The position numbers were made by a program, and so were the translations under genes. This document shows positions 15,560 through 24,230 of a DNA stretch of 38,457 nt, piece after piece. Location of the stretch: assembly GCA_015478645.1 (NCBI GenBank), contig JADMIL010000029.1, positions 1 to 38,457 of the forward strand, in the 5' to 3' direction. Source of the DNA: Candidatus Binataceae bacterium. Lineage in GTDB: Bacteria > Desulfobacterota > Binatia > Binatales > Binataceae. The notes below the pieces were generated by a model. That model was not told where the DNA came from and searched no databases. It saw only the letters and a list, made by a program, of their open reading frames with translations. The number at the start of each line of letters is the position of its first letter. Position 1 is the first letter of the stretch.

Positions 15560-16540
15560 ATGACGCCCACCGATCAATCCGCCGCAGCCCATGAGCCGCC
15601 CCCGCGCATCGGCGTATCGAGCTGCCTGCTCGGCCAGCAGGTGCGCTTCGACGGCGGCCATAAGCGCAGCGAGTTTCTGGTCGAGGTCTTCGGCCGCTTC
15701 GTCGACTTCGTCCCGTTCTGCCCGGAAGTCGAGCTCGGCCTGGGCGTGCCGCGCGAAACCTTGCGGATCGAGCGCCGCGACGGCGCGGTCCGCCTGATCG
15801 CCAATCGCAGCGGCGCCGACCATACCGCCGCGATGCGCACGCTGGCCGATCGGCGCACGGCCGCAATCGCGCGCGACGATCTGAGCGGCTACGTGCTCAA
15901 GAAGGACTCCCCGAGCTGCGGGATGGAGCGCGTGCGGATCTACCCGGCGAGCGGAATCCCCACGCGCGACGGCCGCGGCCTGTTCGCCGAGACCCTGATG
16001 CGCCGCTATCCGAATCTGCCGGTCGAGGAGGAGGGCCGCCTCAACGATGCGCGCTTGCGGGAAAATTTCATCGAGCGGGTCTTCGCCTATCGCCGGCTGC
16101 GCAGCTTTTTTTCCGCACGCTGGACGGTCGGTGGACTGGTCGCCTTTCACACCGCGCACAAGCTCCAGTTGCTCGCGCATGCGCCCAAGGCTTACGCCGA
16201 GCTGGGCCGGACCGTCGCCGAGGCCCGCGCGATCGATCGCGCGGAGCTGCGCGAACGCTACGAGCGCGAGTTCATGGCCGCGCTGGCCCGGCCCGCGACC
16301 GCCGCCCGCCACGTCAACGTCATGCAGCACATGGCGGGCTATTTCAGCGATCGGCTCGACCCCGGCGCACGCCTGGAATTGGCCAGTCTGATCGAGGATT
16401 ACCGCGGCGGGCTGGTCCCGTTGATCGTGCCGATCACCCTGATGCGCCATTACGTGCGCCATTTCGCGATCGCCTACCTCGCGGGCCAGGTCTACCTCGA
16501 ACCGCATCCCCGCGAGCTGATGCTCCGCAATCACGTTTGA
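15560..16540 (+). CDS. RudS-like TudS (DUF523)-DUF1722 fusion, probable 4-thiouridine desulfidase
   Basis: Residues ~15-150 are a TudS/DUF523 domain with three candidate iron-sulfur ligands: Cys22 (SSCLLG), Cys54 (PFCPEVELG) and Cys120 (KKDSPSCG). Residues ~185-315 are DUF1722 (YbgA). Characterised proteins of this two-domain type (RudS) remove sulfur from 4-thiouridine in tRNA; 4-thiouridine is the near-UV sensor of bacterial tRNA. In E. coli the lone DUF1722 gene ybgA adjoins the photolyase gene phr, and here the fused protein follows a class II photolyase by 91 bases. Activity on tRNA is inference from family and context. The 326-residue length is as expected. Confidence 0.88.
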   Translation: MTPTDQSAAAHEPPPRIGVSSCLLGQQVRFDGGHKRSEFLVEVFGRFVDFVPFCPEVELGLGVPRETLRIERRDGAVRLIANRSGADHTAAMRTLADRRTAAIARDDLSGYVLKKDSPSCGMERVRIYPASGIPTRDGRGLFAETLMRRYPNLPVEEEGRLNDARLRENFIERVFAYRRLRSFFSARWTVGGLVAFHTAHKLQLLAHAPKAYAELGRTVAEARAIDRAELRERYEREFMAALARPATAARHVNVMQHMAGYFSDRLDPGARLELASLIEDYRGGLVPLIVPITLMRHYVRHFAIAYLAGQVYLEPHPRELMLRNHV

Positions 16541-16660
16541 GCGCCGCCGCGCTTGCGCGTCCGCTCGCCACCGCCGATCCGCCCTTGTCAGACGCAAGCG
16601 CCGCATAGTAATGGTCGCCGAGGCTCGCGGCCGATTGGCGCTGGCCCGGGGAGACTCTCG

Positions 16661-17545
16661 ATGAAGATCGGACTGTTCGCGGTCGGCACCAACCGGATGG
16701 CCGGTGGCGGGCTGCTGCGCGCGGTCGCCGCCCATGCCGAACGGCTCGGCGTCGCGACCCTGTGGGTGCCTGAGCACGTCGTGCTGCTCGACCAATACGC
16801 CTCGCGCTATCCCTACGCGGATAACGGCCAGATTCCCGCGCCCAGCCATGCGCCGATCATGGATCCGTTTCTCGCGCTCACCTGCATGGCCGCCGCCACC
16901 TCGAAGATTCGTCTCGCCACCGGTATCTGCCTGGTCCCCGAGCACAACCCCCTGGTGCTCGCGAAAGTCACCGCGACGCTGGATTTCCTAAGCGGCGGCC
17001 GCTTCACGCTCGGCGTCGGTATCGGATGGCTCGAGGAGGAGTTCGTCGCCCTCGGAATCCCGTGGGAGCGGCGCGCGCAGCGCACCCGCGAATATATCGC
17101 CGCGATGCGCTCGCTGTGGGGCGACGAAGTCAGCAGCTATGACGGCGAATTCGTCAAGTTCACCAACGTGCGCAGCTTCCCCAAGCCCGTGCAGGGCGGC
17201 AAGCTGCCGGTCTTTTTCGGCGGCGAGAGCGCGCCCGCGCTGCGCCGCGTGGCCGAATACGGCAACGGCTGGTGCGGCTTCAATCTGTCGCCGGCCGAGG
17301 CCGCGGTCAAAATCCGCAAGATCGAGGAGTTGCTCAAGGCCAACGGCCGTAAGCGCTCGGATATCGAAATCGCGGTCTCGCCGTACGCCCAGCCGATCAC
17401 GCGCGACGACCTCAAGCGCTATCGCGACGCCGGCGCCGACGAAGTCGTGCTGATCACGATGCGCCCGCCGCGCCTCGAGGCCGAGGTGGTCGCCAATCTC
17501 GAAGAGATCGCGCGCGACTGGGTCGAACCGGCCGCCGCCATTTGA
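16661..17545 (+). CDS. LLM-class F420-dependent oxidoreductase, paralogue 1
   Basis: Luciferase-like TIM-barrel enzyme, 294 residues, of the TIGR03619 type that usually uses coenzyme F420. Family motifs include VPEHVVLL (36-43), ATGICLVPEHNP and GIGWLEEEF (120-128), then FFGGES near 186-191 and FNLSPAEA. Substrate unknown; such enzymes act on alcohols, steroids or xenobiotics. GGGGAG lies upstream of the ATG with appropriate spacing. A close paralogue follows after 64 bases, clearly by tandem duplication. FMN use instead of F420 cannot be excluded from sequence alone. Confidence 0.88.
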   Translation: MKIGLFAVGTNRMAGGGLLRAVAAHAERLGVATLWVPEHVVLLDQYASRYPYADNGQIPAPSHAPIMDPFLALTCMAAATSKIRLATGICLVPEHNPLVLAKVTATLDFLSGGRFTLGVGIGWLEEEFVALGIPWERRAQRTREYIAAMRSLWGDEVSSYDGEFVKFTNVRSFPKPVQGGKLPVFFGGESAPALRRVAEYGNGWCGFNLSPAEAAVKIRKIEELLKANGRKRSDIEIAVSPYAQPITRDDLKRYRDAGADEVVLITMRPPRLEAEVVANLEEIARDWVEPAAAI

Positions 17546-17609
17546 AGTCATAACCCCGCGCTCGCAGCTCAGCCGGGCGCGGCGCAACCATTCAGCGAGG
17601 TAAGCAAAA

Positions 17610-18491
17610 ATGAAAGTTGGATATTTCGCCGTCGGCATCGGGCCGTTCGTCGACCCTGCCGTGATCAAGTTGATCGCCACCACCACCGAGCGCCTGGGCT
17701 TCTCGACCCTATGGGCGCCCGAGCACGTCGTGCTGCTCGCCGAATTTTCCTCGCGCTATCCGTACTCGGCGGGCGAATTTCCGATGCCGGTCGAGACGCC
17801 GATCAACGACCCCTTCACGACGCTCAGCTTCGCCGCCGCGGTGACCTCGAAAATCCGCCTCGCCACCGGCATCTGCCTGGTGCCCGAACATAATCCGGTG
17901 ATTCTCGCGAAAATCACCGCGACGCTCGACCATCTGAGCGGCGGACGCTTCGTCCTCGGCACGGGTATCGGATGGCTCGAAGAGGAGTTCCAGGCGATCG
18001 GCGTGCCGTGGGAGCGCCGCGCCCATCGCACGCGCGAATATATCGAGTCGATGCGCTCGCTATGGGCCGGCGAACGCAGCTCGTACAGCGGCGAATTCGT
18101 CAACTTCCGCGGCGCGCTGAGCTATCCCAAGCCGGTCAACGACAAGCGCATCCCGGTCTGGTTCGGCGGTGAGAGCGGGCCCGCGCTGCGCCGCGTGGCC
18201 GAGTATGGCGACGGCTGGATCGGCTTCAATCTTTCGCCCGCGGAGGCCGCGCCGAAAATCAAAAAAATCGAGGAGTTGCTCAAGGCCGCCGGCCGCAAAC
18301 GCTCCGACATCGAAATCGCCTGCTCGCCTTATGGCAAACCGATCACGGCCGACGATCTCAAGCGCTATCGTGACGCCGGAGCCGAAGAGATTGCGCTGGT
18401 GCGCTTCGATATGCCGGCCGATCCGCGCGAAATCGTTACGCAACTCGAGAAGATGGCGCGCGAATACGTCGAGCCCGCCGCCAAGCTGTAA
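17610..18491 (+). CDS. LLM-class F420-dependent oxidoreductase, paralogue 2
   Basis: Tandem duplicate of the preceding gene, 293 residues, sharing most of the sequence by eye: EHVVLL, ATGICLVPEHNP, TGIGWLEEEF, WFGGES and FNLSPAEA all recur. The N-terminal loop differs (GIGPFVDPAVIK against GTNRMAGGGLLR) and the C-terminal segment after the EIA-type strand is diverged, which suggests altered substrate preference. GAGG sits nine bases before the ATG. A clear inverted repeat follows its stop (18529-18561) and separates it from the convergent SDR gene. Confidence 0.88.
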   Translation: MKVGYFAVGIGPFVDPAVIKLIATTTERLGFSTLWAPEHVVLLAEFSSRYPYSAGEFPMPVETPINDPFTTLSFAAAVTSKIRLATGICLVPEHNPVILAKITATLDHLSGGRFVLGTGIGWLEEEFQAIGVPWERRAHRTREYIESMRSLWAGERSSYSGEFVNFRGALSYPKPVNDKRIPVWFGGESGPALRRVAEYGDGWIGFNLSPAEAAPKIKKIEELLKAAGRKRSDIEIACSPYGKPITADDLKRYRDAGAEEIALVRFDMPADPREIVTQLEKMAREYVEPAAKL

Positions 18492-18528
18492 CGTCGCACG
18501 GCGGCGTGAATGCCGCCCAATTATCATC

Positions 18529-18561
18529 ATGGGCGCGGATCGAGATTCGGTCCGCGCCCAT
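18529..18561. terminator. Bidirectional hairpin between convergent genes
   Basis: Perfect 11-pair stem ATGGGCGCGGA / TCCGCGCCCAT with an 11-base loop, 37 bases after the LLM stop and 53 bases before the end of the convergent SDR gene. Only short T-runs flank it, so it may work as a factor-assisted or GC-type terminator. Confidence 0.6.
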
Positions 18562-18614
18562 GTTCCGCACACACTCGCAGTGACGCGCGCGCTTGGCGCA
18601 TCCTCGACACGTGG

Positions 18615-19379
18615 TCAGCGCGCCGTCATGCCACCGTCGACCGGCAGCGCCGCGCCGGTCACAAACGACGCCGCGTCGGACAGCAGCCAGGTCACCGCTT
18701 CGGCAATCTCCGACGGCTTGCCCATCCGCGCGACCGGCTCGACGCTGACCAGCGCGTCCTTGAGCCGCGGATGCGCCGCGACCATGCCGGCGACCATCGC
18801 GGTGTCGATCACGCCAGGACACACCGCATTGACGCGGATTGCGGCGCGCGCATATTCGAGCGCCGCGGTGCGCGTCAGCCCGATCACGCCGTGCTTCGAC
18901 GCGGTGTACGCGGGCATCCCATGCGAGCCGACCAGTCCGGCCGCCGACGCGGTGTTGACGATCGCGCCGCCCTGGCCCTGCTTGACCATCTGGATGATCT
19001 CGTACTTCATGCAGAGCCACACGCCGCGCAGGTTGACCGCCATGATATGGTCGAAATTCTCTTCCGTATCGTCCGCCGTGCGCGCGATTTTGCCCGCCAC
19101 GCCGGCATTGTTGTAGGCGCCGTCGAGCCGCCCATAGGCCTTGACGGCGGACGCCACCAGCGCCTCGGCGTCGGCCGGCTGCGCGACGTCGCAGCGGGTG
19201 AACGCCGCTTCGCCGCCGGCGTCCGTGATCATCTTGACGGTCTCGTGGCCCGCCGCGTCACTCATGTCGGCGACGAGCACCTTGGCCCCTTCGCGCGCAA
19301 AAGCGATCGCCGCCGCGCGGCCGATCCCCGACGCCGCACCCGTCACCAGCGTCACTTTACCTTTCAGCAATCCAGCCAT
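18615..19379 (-). CDS. SDR-family NAD(P)-dependent oxidoreductase
   Basis: Classical short-chain dehydrogenase of 254 residues: cofactor motif TGAASGIG (13-20), Asp38 after the second strand suggesting NAD preference, NNAG (90-93), and the catalytic set Ser145, Tyr158, Lys162 (YTASK). The C-terminal PVDGGMTA motif is typical. Substrate not predictable; a hydroxyacyl-CoA or alcohol is usual. GAGG five bases before the ATG supports the start. Neighbours are LLM oxidoreductases (convergent) and an EthD protein upstream on the same strand, separated by a MITE-like element. Confidence 0.92.
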   Translation of the reverse strand: MAGLLKGKVTLVTGAASGIGRAAAIAFAREGAKVLVADMSDAAGHETVKMITDAGGEAAFTRCDVAQPADAEALVASAVKAYGRLDGAYNNAGVAGKIARTADDTEENFDHIMAVNLRGVWLCMKYEIIQMVKQGQGGAIVNTASAAGLVGSHGMPAYTASKHGVIGLTRTAALEYARAAIRVNAVCPGVIDTAMVAGMVAAHPRLKDALVSVEPVARMGKPSEIAEAVTWLLSDAASFVTGAALPVDGGMTAR

Positions 19380-19427
19380 TGGCTACCTCGAACAATAAAA
19401 TAATGCGGCTCAATAATGCCCGGCCGC

Positions 19428-19540
19428 TTAGCGAACCTCTGCACGTTAGGTTGTCATTCTGAGCGCCGCGAAGAATCCCGGATCCGGGACCCATTCCCTT
19501 CGCTCAGGGTGACAGCAGAGCCTTGTGCAGAGGTCCTTAG
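19428..19540. mobile_element. MITE-like hairpin element, copy 3 (complete)
   Basis: A 105-bp element (19432-19536) flanked by TTAG on both sides (19428-19431, 19537-19540). The ends (CGAACCTCTGCAC and GTGCAGAGGTCC) are slightly degenerate versions of the 13-bp terminal repeat. Centre CCCGGATCCGGG is intact. Because both flanks read TTAG on the same strand rather than as complements, they are a target duplication and not part of the inverted repeat. The right flank contains the TAA stop of the minus-strand EthD gene. Confidence 0.83.
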
Positions 19541-20208
19541 CGCGACGCGACCACGATATGCTCACGCGCGACAAAGTGCTTGAGCGTCGCCGGATCGATG
19601 AAATTCGGTCCGTCCGCCGCCAGCGCCTTGCCGGCCGGCGACTCGAACGCCGCCGTCATCGCCTCGGGACTGTCGAACCACAATTGCGCCACGCCATCGA
19701 ACTGCGGCTCGGCATACGCGTAGGCCTCGTCCACCAGGTGCGATTGCACATAGCGCCGCAGCCCCGGCACCTGCTTGCCGAGCGCGCCGTGAACCTCGAT
19801 CCAGTATTTGCGGAAGTCGCCGAGCGGCATCCCGCGCTTGCGTTTGTGCTGCCATACGCCCTTGATCAGCGAGCTACCGGTGGGGCCGTCGACGATCACG
19901 TGGTCGTGCGTCGCCATCCATTCGACGCGCGACAGATCGATAAAGTTGCGCTCGTCGGCCAGCGCGCCCTCGAGGTAGGCCGGGTTCTTGCGCAATTCGG
20001 CCAGCGCCGCCAGGTCGTCGATCAGGACTTCCGCCTCGCCGTCGTAGGGCGAGTTGCTGTTGGCGTAGGGTATCCGATGGCTCTGCACGTAGCGCTTGGA
20101 CTGCGCGATGCGCCCGGCAATCGGGCCGTGCGTCTCGCTCCAGTAGCGATGGAACGCGGCGTCGTCGAGCGTAGGTTTGCGCGTGATGAAATAGTGAATG
20201 TGGATCAT
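19537..20208 (-). CDS. Double EthD-domain protein
   Basis: Two repeats of the EthD (dimeric alpha-beta barrel) fold: residues ~1-100 begin IHIHYFITRKPTL with the SETHGPI segment; residues ~105-215 repeat the pattern (KGVWQHKRKRGM, YWIEVHGAL, RYVQSH). The motif RYVQSH occurs in both halves. EthD proteins often accompany degradative oxygenases, but biochemical roles are poorly defined. A single 223-residue chain would mimic a homodimer. GAGGAGA seven bases before the ATG supports the start. The TAA stop lies in the TTAG flank of the repeat element. Confidence 0.83.
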   Translation of the reverse strand: MIHIHYFITRKPTLDDAAFHRYWSETHGPIAGRIAQSKRYVQSHRIPYANSNSPYDGEAEVLIDDLAALAELRKNPAYLEGALADERNFIDLSRVEWMATHDHVIVDGPTGSSLIKGVWQHKRKRGMPLGDFRKYWIEVHGALGKQVPGLRRYVQSHLVDEAYAYAEPQFDGVAQLWFDSPEAMTAAFESPAGKALAADGPNFIDPATLKHFVAREHIVVASR

Positions 20209-20502
20209 CGCAAGGTCTCCTCTTTAGCGGGCGCCGGGGCTAATCCGGGTGCGGCGTCCGTGATTTTCCGCTGGATGGCTATTGCGCTCATATAGCACTG
20301 GCCGCCGTCCACCGCCCAGCGCGGCACCGGCGCGCGGCGCGGCGCCCCCGCACCGGAGGCACCGTCGCCCCGTAAAGCGACATTGCCCGCAGTGGCGCGC
20401 GCTTTGCGCTGGCGCCGTCGCCCGGATAATTTAGGCCTTGGCCGCGCCGCGCCCGCCTAGTGCGAAGCTTGCCGGTCAGGCGCGGCGGGGAGAATCGCCC
20501 AG
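20209..20502. other. GC-rich divergent intergenic region, no gene seen
   Basis: 294 bases between the divergent EthD and cobalamin-binding genes. It is GC-rich with many short inverted repeats but no promoter, terminator or RNA motif that I can defend. In particular the cobalamin riboswitch B12 box is not visible on either strand. Confidence 0.5.
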
Positions 20503-21417
20503 GTGCATCGAATCGTTTCATTGTTGCCCAGCGCGACCGAGATTGTCTGCGCACTCGGCTTCGCCGATCAGCTCGTCGGCCGTTCGCACGAATGCGACTT
20601 TCCGGCCGCGGTCACCCGGCTACCCGCGCTCACCAGCCCGAAATTCAATCCCGAGGGCACCAGCGTCGAGATCAACGATCGCGTCAAGACCATTCTGGCC
20701 GAAGCGCTCGCGGTCTACCGCGTCGACGCCGATCGCCTGCGCGAATTGCGGCCCGACGTGATCGTCACGCAATCCCAATGCGACGTGTGCGCCGTCAGCA
20801 TGCGCGAGGTCGAAGATGCGGTCGCGCAATGGACCGGCTCGCGTCCGCGCATCGTCTCGCTCGCGCCCTACGCGCTGCGCGATGTGTTCGCCGATATGGA
20901 GCACGTCGCCGAGGCCCTCGGCGCATCCGTGCGCGGCACCGAAGTGGTCGGCGCGCTGCGCGCTCGCCTCGCCGCGATCGAACTGCGCGCGCGCGCCGCG
21001 GCGACCCGGCCGCGCGTCGCCTGCATCGAATGGATCGATCCGCTGATGGCGGCCGGCAACTGGATGCCCGAGCTGTTCGCGATGGCCGGGGCGGAAAATC
21101 TCTTCGGCCGCGCCGGCCAGCATTCGCCCTGGATGAAGTTCGCCGAGCTGGCGGCGGCCGACCCCGACGTGATCCTGATCGCGCCGTGCGGCTTCACGAT
21201 GGATCGCGCGGCGCTCGATCTCCCCGCGCTCACGGCACATCCCGAATGGCCGCGGCTCAAGGCCGTGCGCAGCCGCCAGGTTCTGCTCGGCGAAGGCAAC
21301 CAATTCTTCAACCGGCCCGGCCCGCGCCTCGCCGAGTCGCTCGAAATCCTCGCCGAGGTACTCCATCCCGAACTCTTCGCCTTCGGCCATGAGGGTTCCG
21401 GATGGCGCCGGCTGTGA
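20503..21417 (+). CDS. Cytosolic-type cobalamin-binding (BtuF-fold) protein
   Basis: Periplasmic-binding-protein fold (PF01497) without a signal peptide, starting directly with HRIVSLLPSATE. At 304 residues it belongs to the leaderless branch often annotated as cobalamin-binding protein, which shares the TQSQCDVCAV motif (Cys93, Cys96) and the substrate-site segment GFTMDRA. Its ligand has not been shown for this branch, to my knowledge. GTG start. It is encoded about 6 kb from a separate BtuFCD-type operon whose binding protein has a lipoprotein-like leader, so the two are not simple duplicates. Its own neighbours give no clue to function. Confidence 0.75.
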   Translation: MHRIVSLLPSATEIVCALGFADQLVGRSHECDFPAAVTRLPALTSPKFNPEGTSVEINDRVKTILAEALAVYRVDADRLRELRPDVIVTQSQCDVCAVSMREVEDAVAQWTGSRPRIVSLAPYALRDVFADMEHVAEALGASVRGTEVVGALRARLAAIELRARAAATRPRVACIEWIDPLMAAGNWMPELFAMAGAENLFGRAGQHSPWMKFAELAAADPDVILIAPCGFTMDRAALDLPALTAHPEWPRLKAVRSRQVLLGEGNQFFNRPGPRLAESLEILAEVLHPELFAFGHEGSGWRRL

Positions 21418-21438
21418 TCGATTCTTACTATTCGCTAT

Positions 21439-22359
21439 TTATTTAGCCAGATAGGCGAGTCCGATCCGCGCAGGCGTCAGCGTGACCCCGAACTCCGCGA
21501 TCAGCGGCTTGATATTGCATTCGCTGTCGGCAATCAGAAAGTCGGCCGCGTCGCGCGAGAAAACCGGCCGCGGCAGCTTCTGCGCGATTATCCCGGCCAG
21601 CCGCAGCAGGGCCTCCGGCACATGCACGATCGGACGCCGGCGCCCGGTAATCTCCATCAACAGCCGCACCAGCCCATCGAAAGACATCACCTCGGGGCCA
21701 CCGATTTCATAGACCCCGTTCGCGCCGCGACCGCCCGCCGCAATCGCCACGCACGACGCGATATCATCGACCAGCACCGGCTGCAGCTTTTGCCGTCCGT
21801 CGCCCGGCACGACCATCACGGGCGCGTACCTGATCGCCTTGGCCAGCCCGTTGACCACGCGGTCCTCGGGTCCATAGACCAGCGAGGGGCGCAGGATGGT
21901 GAAGGTCAGCCCGCAATCGCGCAGCGCCCGCTCGGCCCGGCCCTTGGCGCGAAACCCCGGATTGGGCGATCGATCGTCGGCGGAGGCGCCGCTGATATAG
22001 ATGAACTTCGCCACCGCGGCGCGCTTGGCCGCCGCGATCAGCGCGATCGTGCCGCCGTAATCGACGCGGTTGAAGGTCAGCCCGCGGCGCGGATTTTCGA
22101 CCGGGTAGCCGTCGAACTGGGTCGCGTTGACGATGGTCTCGGCGCCGTCGAGCGCCGCGCCTATCCGCGCCGCGTCGGTCACGTCGGCCGACGCATACTC
22201 GACGCCTTCGAGGGCGCCAATTCGCGCGCGCGCGCGCTCCGCATCGCGGCTCAGCACGCGCACCGCGATTCCCGGAGTCAGCGCAAGCCGCCGCACGATC
22301 GCGCGGCCGATGAAGCCCGACCCGCCGGCTACGGCGACAATTTTTGGCTGGGTGCTCAT
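21439..22359 (-). CDS. NDUFA9-like atypical SDR (NAD(P)-binding)
   Basis: A 306-residue Rossmann protein of the atypical SDR group that includes complex I subunit NDUFA9 and ubiquinone-associated reductase-like proteins. GGSGFIG (12-18) binds the dinucleotide; YISGAS and LRPSLVYGPEDRVVN are the family's inner motifs, and the catalytic Tyr-Lys of classical SDRs is not preserved. The start at 22359 (MSTQPKIV) is chosen because the fold begins there; the upstream extension is arginine-rich shadow sequence. The product may be soluble or bound to membrane components. No nuo genes are in the window. Separated by a hairpin from the phosphoesterase gene upstream. Confidence 0.82.
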   Translation of the reverse strand: MSTQPKIVAVAGGSGFIGRAIVRRLALTPGIAVRVLSRDAERARARIGALEGVEYASADVTDAARIGAALDGAETIVNATQFDGYPVENPRRGLTFNRVDYGGTIALIAAAKRAAVAKFIYISGASADDRSPNPGFRAKGRAERALRDCGLTFTILRPSLVYGPEDRVVNGLAKAIRYAPVMVVPGDGRQKLQPVLVDDIASCVAIAAGGRGANGVYEIGGPEVMSFDGLVRLLMEITGRRRPIVHVPEALLRLAGIIAQKLPRPVFSRDAADFLIADSECNIKPLIAEFGVTLTPARIGLAYLAK

Positions 22360-22450
22360 CGCGAGGCTTGATCCGTGGGAGAGTTGATCCGTCGTGCGGC
22401 GTCTCGCACTCGCGCCTAAGGCGACGGCGCCGCTGAATGCCCCGCTCATG

Positions 22451-22469
22451 GCTGACGCGGCCCGTCAGC
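22451..22469. terminator. Hairpin between phosphoesterase and NDUFA9-like genes
   Basis: GCTGACG, loop CGGCC, CGTCAGC: a perfect 7-pair stem just after the phosphoesterase stop on the minus strand. No T-run follows in that direction, so termination is possible but weakly supported. Confidence 0.3.
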
Positions 22470-22489
22470 AATCATCCTGCCGCGCGGCT

Positions 22490-23440
22490 TCAGGCGTAGC
22501 GGCGGCGCGGGCGGCGCGCCTTGCGGGCCTTGGGCGGCGGCTGAGACTTCGCGCTATCGGCCAGCGGCATCAGCTCGAAGCGCGATATCTCGGGACGGCA
22601 ATTGATCCGGATCCGCATCCAGAATGTCCCCAGTCCGCGGTTCGTATAGATGTAGAAGTCGCCGTAGCGGTTGAGTCCCGCGTAGAACTCCTTGCCGATG
22701 CGCAGGATCGAATTGATCGGCGATCCGTAGTACGGAATCCGCACCACGCCGCCATGCGTATGCCCCGACAGCATCACGCCCGGCGCCAGATGGCTGGCGT
22801 AAAGCGCCGTGTCGGGATTATGCGCGAGCACGATCGTGCAATCCTGCGGACCCACGTCGCGAAACGCGCGCGACGGCTCGGCCCGCCGCGACCACAGATC
22901 GTCGATGCCGACGATCGTCAGGCGCGCGCCACGCACCTCGATCGCCGCGCTCTCGTTGGCCATCACCCGCGCGCCCGACGCGCGCAGCGCCTCCGCGATC
23001 ATGCCGAACGACGACCAATGGTCGTGATTGCCGGCGATCGCGAAAACGCCCGACCTGGGCTTGAGCTCCGCCAGCGCGCGCTGAAAGCCGCCCAGATAAC
23101 GGCGCATCGTGTCCGGGCCCGAGAAATAGTCGCCGGTCAGAAAAACCAGGTCCGGCTGCTGGCGGTTGATGGTCCGCACCGCCTGCTCGAGCCGGTTCAG
23201 ATCCTCGTCGCGATCGACGTGAAAATCGCTGATCTGGCACGCCACCAGCCCGGCCAGCGCAGTCGGCAGCCGGCGCACCGGCAACTCCACACGCACCACC
23301 TCGACCTCGTCGATCGTCCGCCGCCACATCCGATGCAACGGGCGCAGCGCGATCGGCGGCTTGCGCTTGCGCGCTGGCGTCCGCGGATGCCGCTGAGGTT
23401 CGTCCGGCCCTTCGGCAGACGTTAGTTTTGCAGTCGCCAT
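22490..23440 (-). CDS. Calcineurin-type metallophosphoesterase
   Basis: All five metal-binding blocks are present in order: ISDFHVD, TGDYFSG, GNHDHW, LAHNPD and SGHTHGG. The family (YkuE/UDP-diacylglucosamine hydrolase-like cell-envelope phosphoesterases) usually has a hydrophobic N-terminus; here the first ~60 residues are basic and proline-rich instead, and the C-terminus is a strongly basic tail (PPPKARKARRPRRR). The substrate is unknown. The ATG at 23440 lies 13 bases after the HAD gene stop and is the natural start, though no ribosome site is visible; 316 residues. Probably cotranscribed with the HAD hydrolase. Confidence 0.85.
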   Translation of the reverse strand: MATAKLTSAEGPDEPQRHPRTPARKRKPPIALRPLHRMWRRTIDEVEVVRVELPVRRLPTALAGLVACQISDFHVDRDEDLNRLEQAVRTINRQQPDLVFLTGDYFSGPDTMRRYLGGFQRALAELKPRSGVFAIAGNHDHWSSFGMIAEALRASGARVMANESAAIEVRGARLTIVGIDDLWSRRAEPSRAFRDVGPQDCTIVLAHNPDTALYASHLAPGVMLSGHTHGGVVRIPYYGSPINSILRIGKEFYAGLNRYGDFYIYTNRGLGTFWMRIRINCRPEISRFELMPLADSAKSQPPPKARKARRPRRRYA

Positions 23441-23453
23441 CGAATAAATCAGC

Positions 23454-24161
23454 TTAAAACACTTCCACCAGATGACGGAAGCTCGCCAGTGTCGATACGC
23501 GCGCGTGTCCGTAATCGATCTCGGCGTGCTCCATCTCCCAGGTATGCGGATGGGGGATATAGACGGCGCCCAGACCCGCGGCCAGCGCCGCATTGATATC
23601 CGAACGCGGACTGTTGCCAATCATGTAGCTGCGCGCGGGGTCGAGCTCGGCCTGCGCGATCAGCAGCCGATAGGTCGCCGGCTCCTTTTCGATCGGCACG
23701 CCGACTCGGCTGAACAGCGGAGCCAGTCCCGATCGTCCGAGCTTGCCCAGTTGCTCTTCGTGATCGCCCTTGGTGAAGAGCAGCAGGCGATGGCGGCCGC
23801 GCAGTTCCGCCAGCGTCTCGCCGACCCCCGCGAGCAATGCGCAGGGCCGCTCGAGCAGCCGCGATCCGATCCCCTCCAGCGCCGTGCGCAGCGCCGCATG
23901 TTCGTACGCGGGCGCCAGATCCTCGGCCGCGCGATGCAGCGCGATCAGATAGGCCCGCCGCCCGTAGCCGTGACTCTCGATGATCTTCATCTCGTGGCGG
24001 CGCAGCGCGCTGCCGATCGCACGCTCGTCGATAATCCCGGCCCGCGCCAGCGCCGCACGAAAATCCGCCTCCGCTTCGAGAAAATGAATGTTGGAATCCC
24101 ACAGCGTATCGTCGGCGTCAAAGATCAGATTGAGTCCGCCTTCGCGGATGCGTGAGGCCAT
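23454..24161 (-). CDS. HAD-superfamily hydrolase
   Basis: A 235-residue haloacid-dehalogenase type phosphatase. Motif I DADDTLWDS (residues 15-23) contains the nucleophile Asp and the acid/base Asp; motif II is LLFTKGD, motif III lysine lies in IEKEP, and motif IV is GNSPRSDINAA. A helical cap lies between motifs I and II (type I cap). Substrate is not predictable; phosphoglycolate or sugar phosphates are common in the family. The next gene downstream, 13 bases away, is a metallophosphoesterase, so both may act on phosphoesters in one pathway. The gap to the ABC operon upstream is 69 bases. Confidence 0.88.
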   Translation of the reverse strand: MASRIREGGLNLIFDADDTLWDSNIHFLEAEADFRAALARAGIIDERAIGSALRRHEMKIIESHGYGRRAYLIALHRAAEDLAPAYEHAALRTALEGIGSRLLERPCALLAGVGETLAELRGRHRLLLFTKGDHEEQLGKLGRSGLAPLFSRVGVPIEKEPATYRLLIAQAELDPARSYMIGNSPRSDINAALAAGLGAVYIPHPHTWEMEHAEIDYGHARVSTLASFRHLVEVF

Positions 24162-24230
24162 CAGGAAAAAGCGTAGCGGCCCTGCGCGATAAGCGCAATC
24201 GACCCTGTCGCCACGTGGCGCAATCGCCGC

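Noticed and set aside
20209-20502. Possible cobalamin riboswitch before the cobalamin-binding gene
   Set aside because: No B12 box or typical core could be found on either strand.
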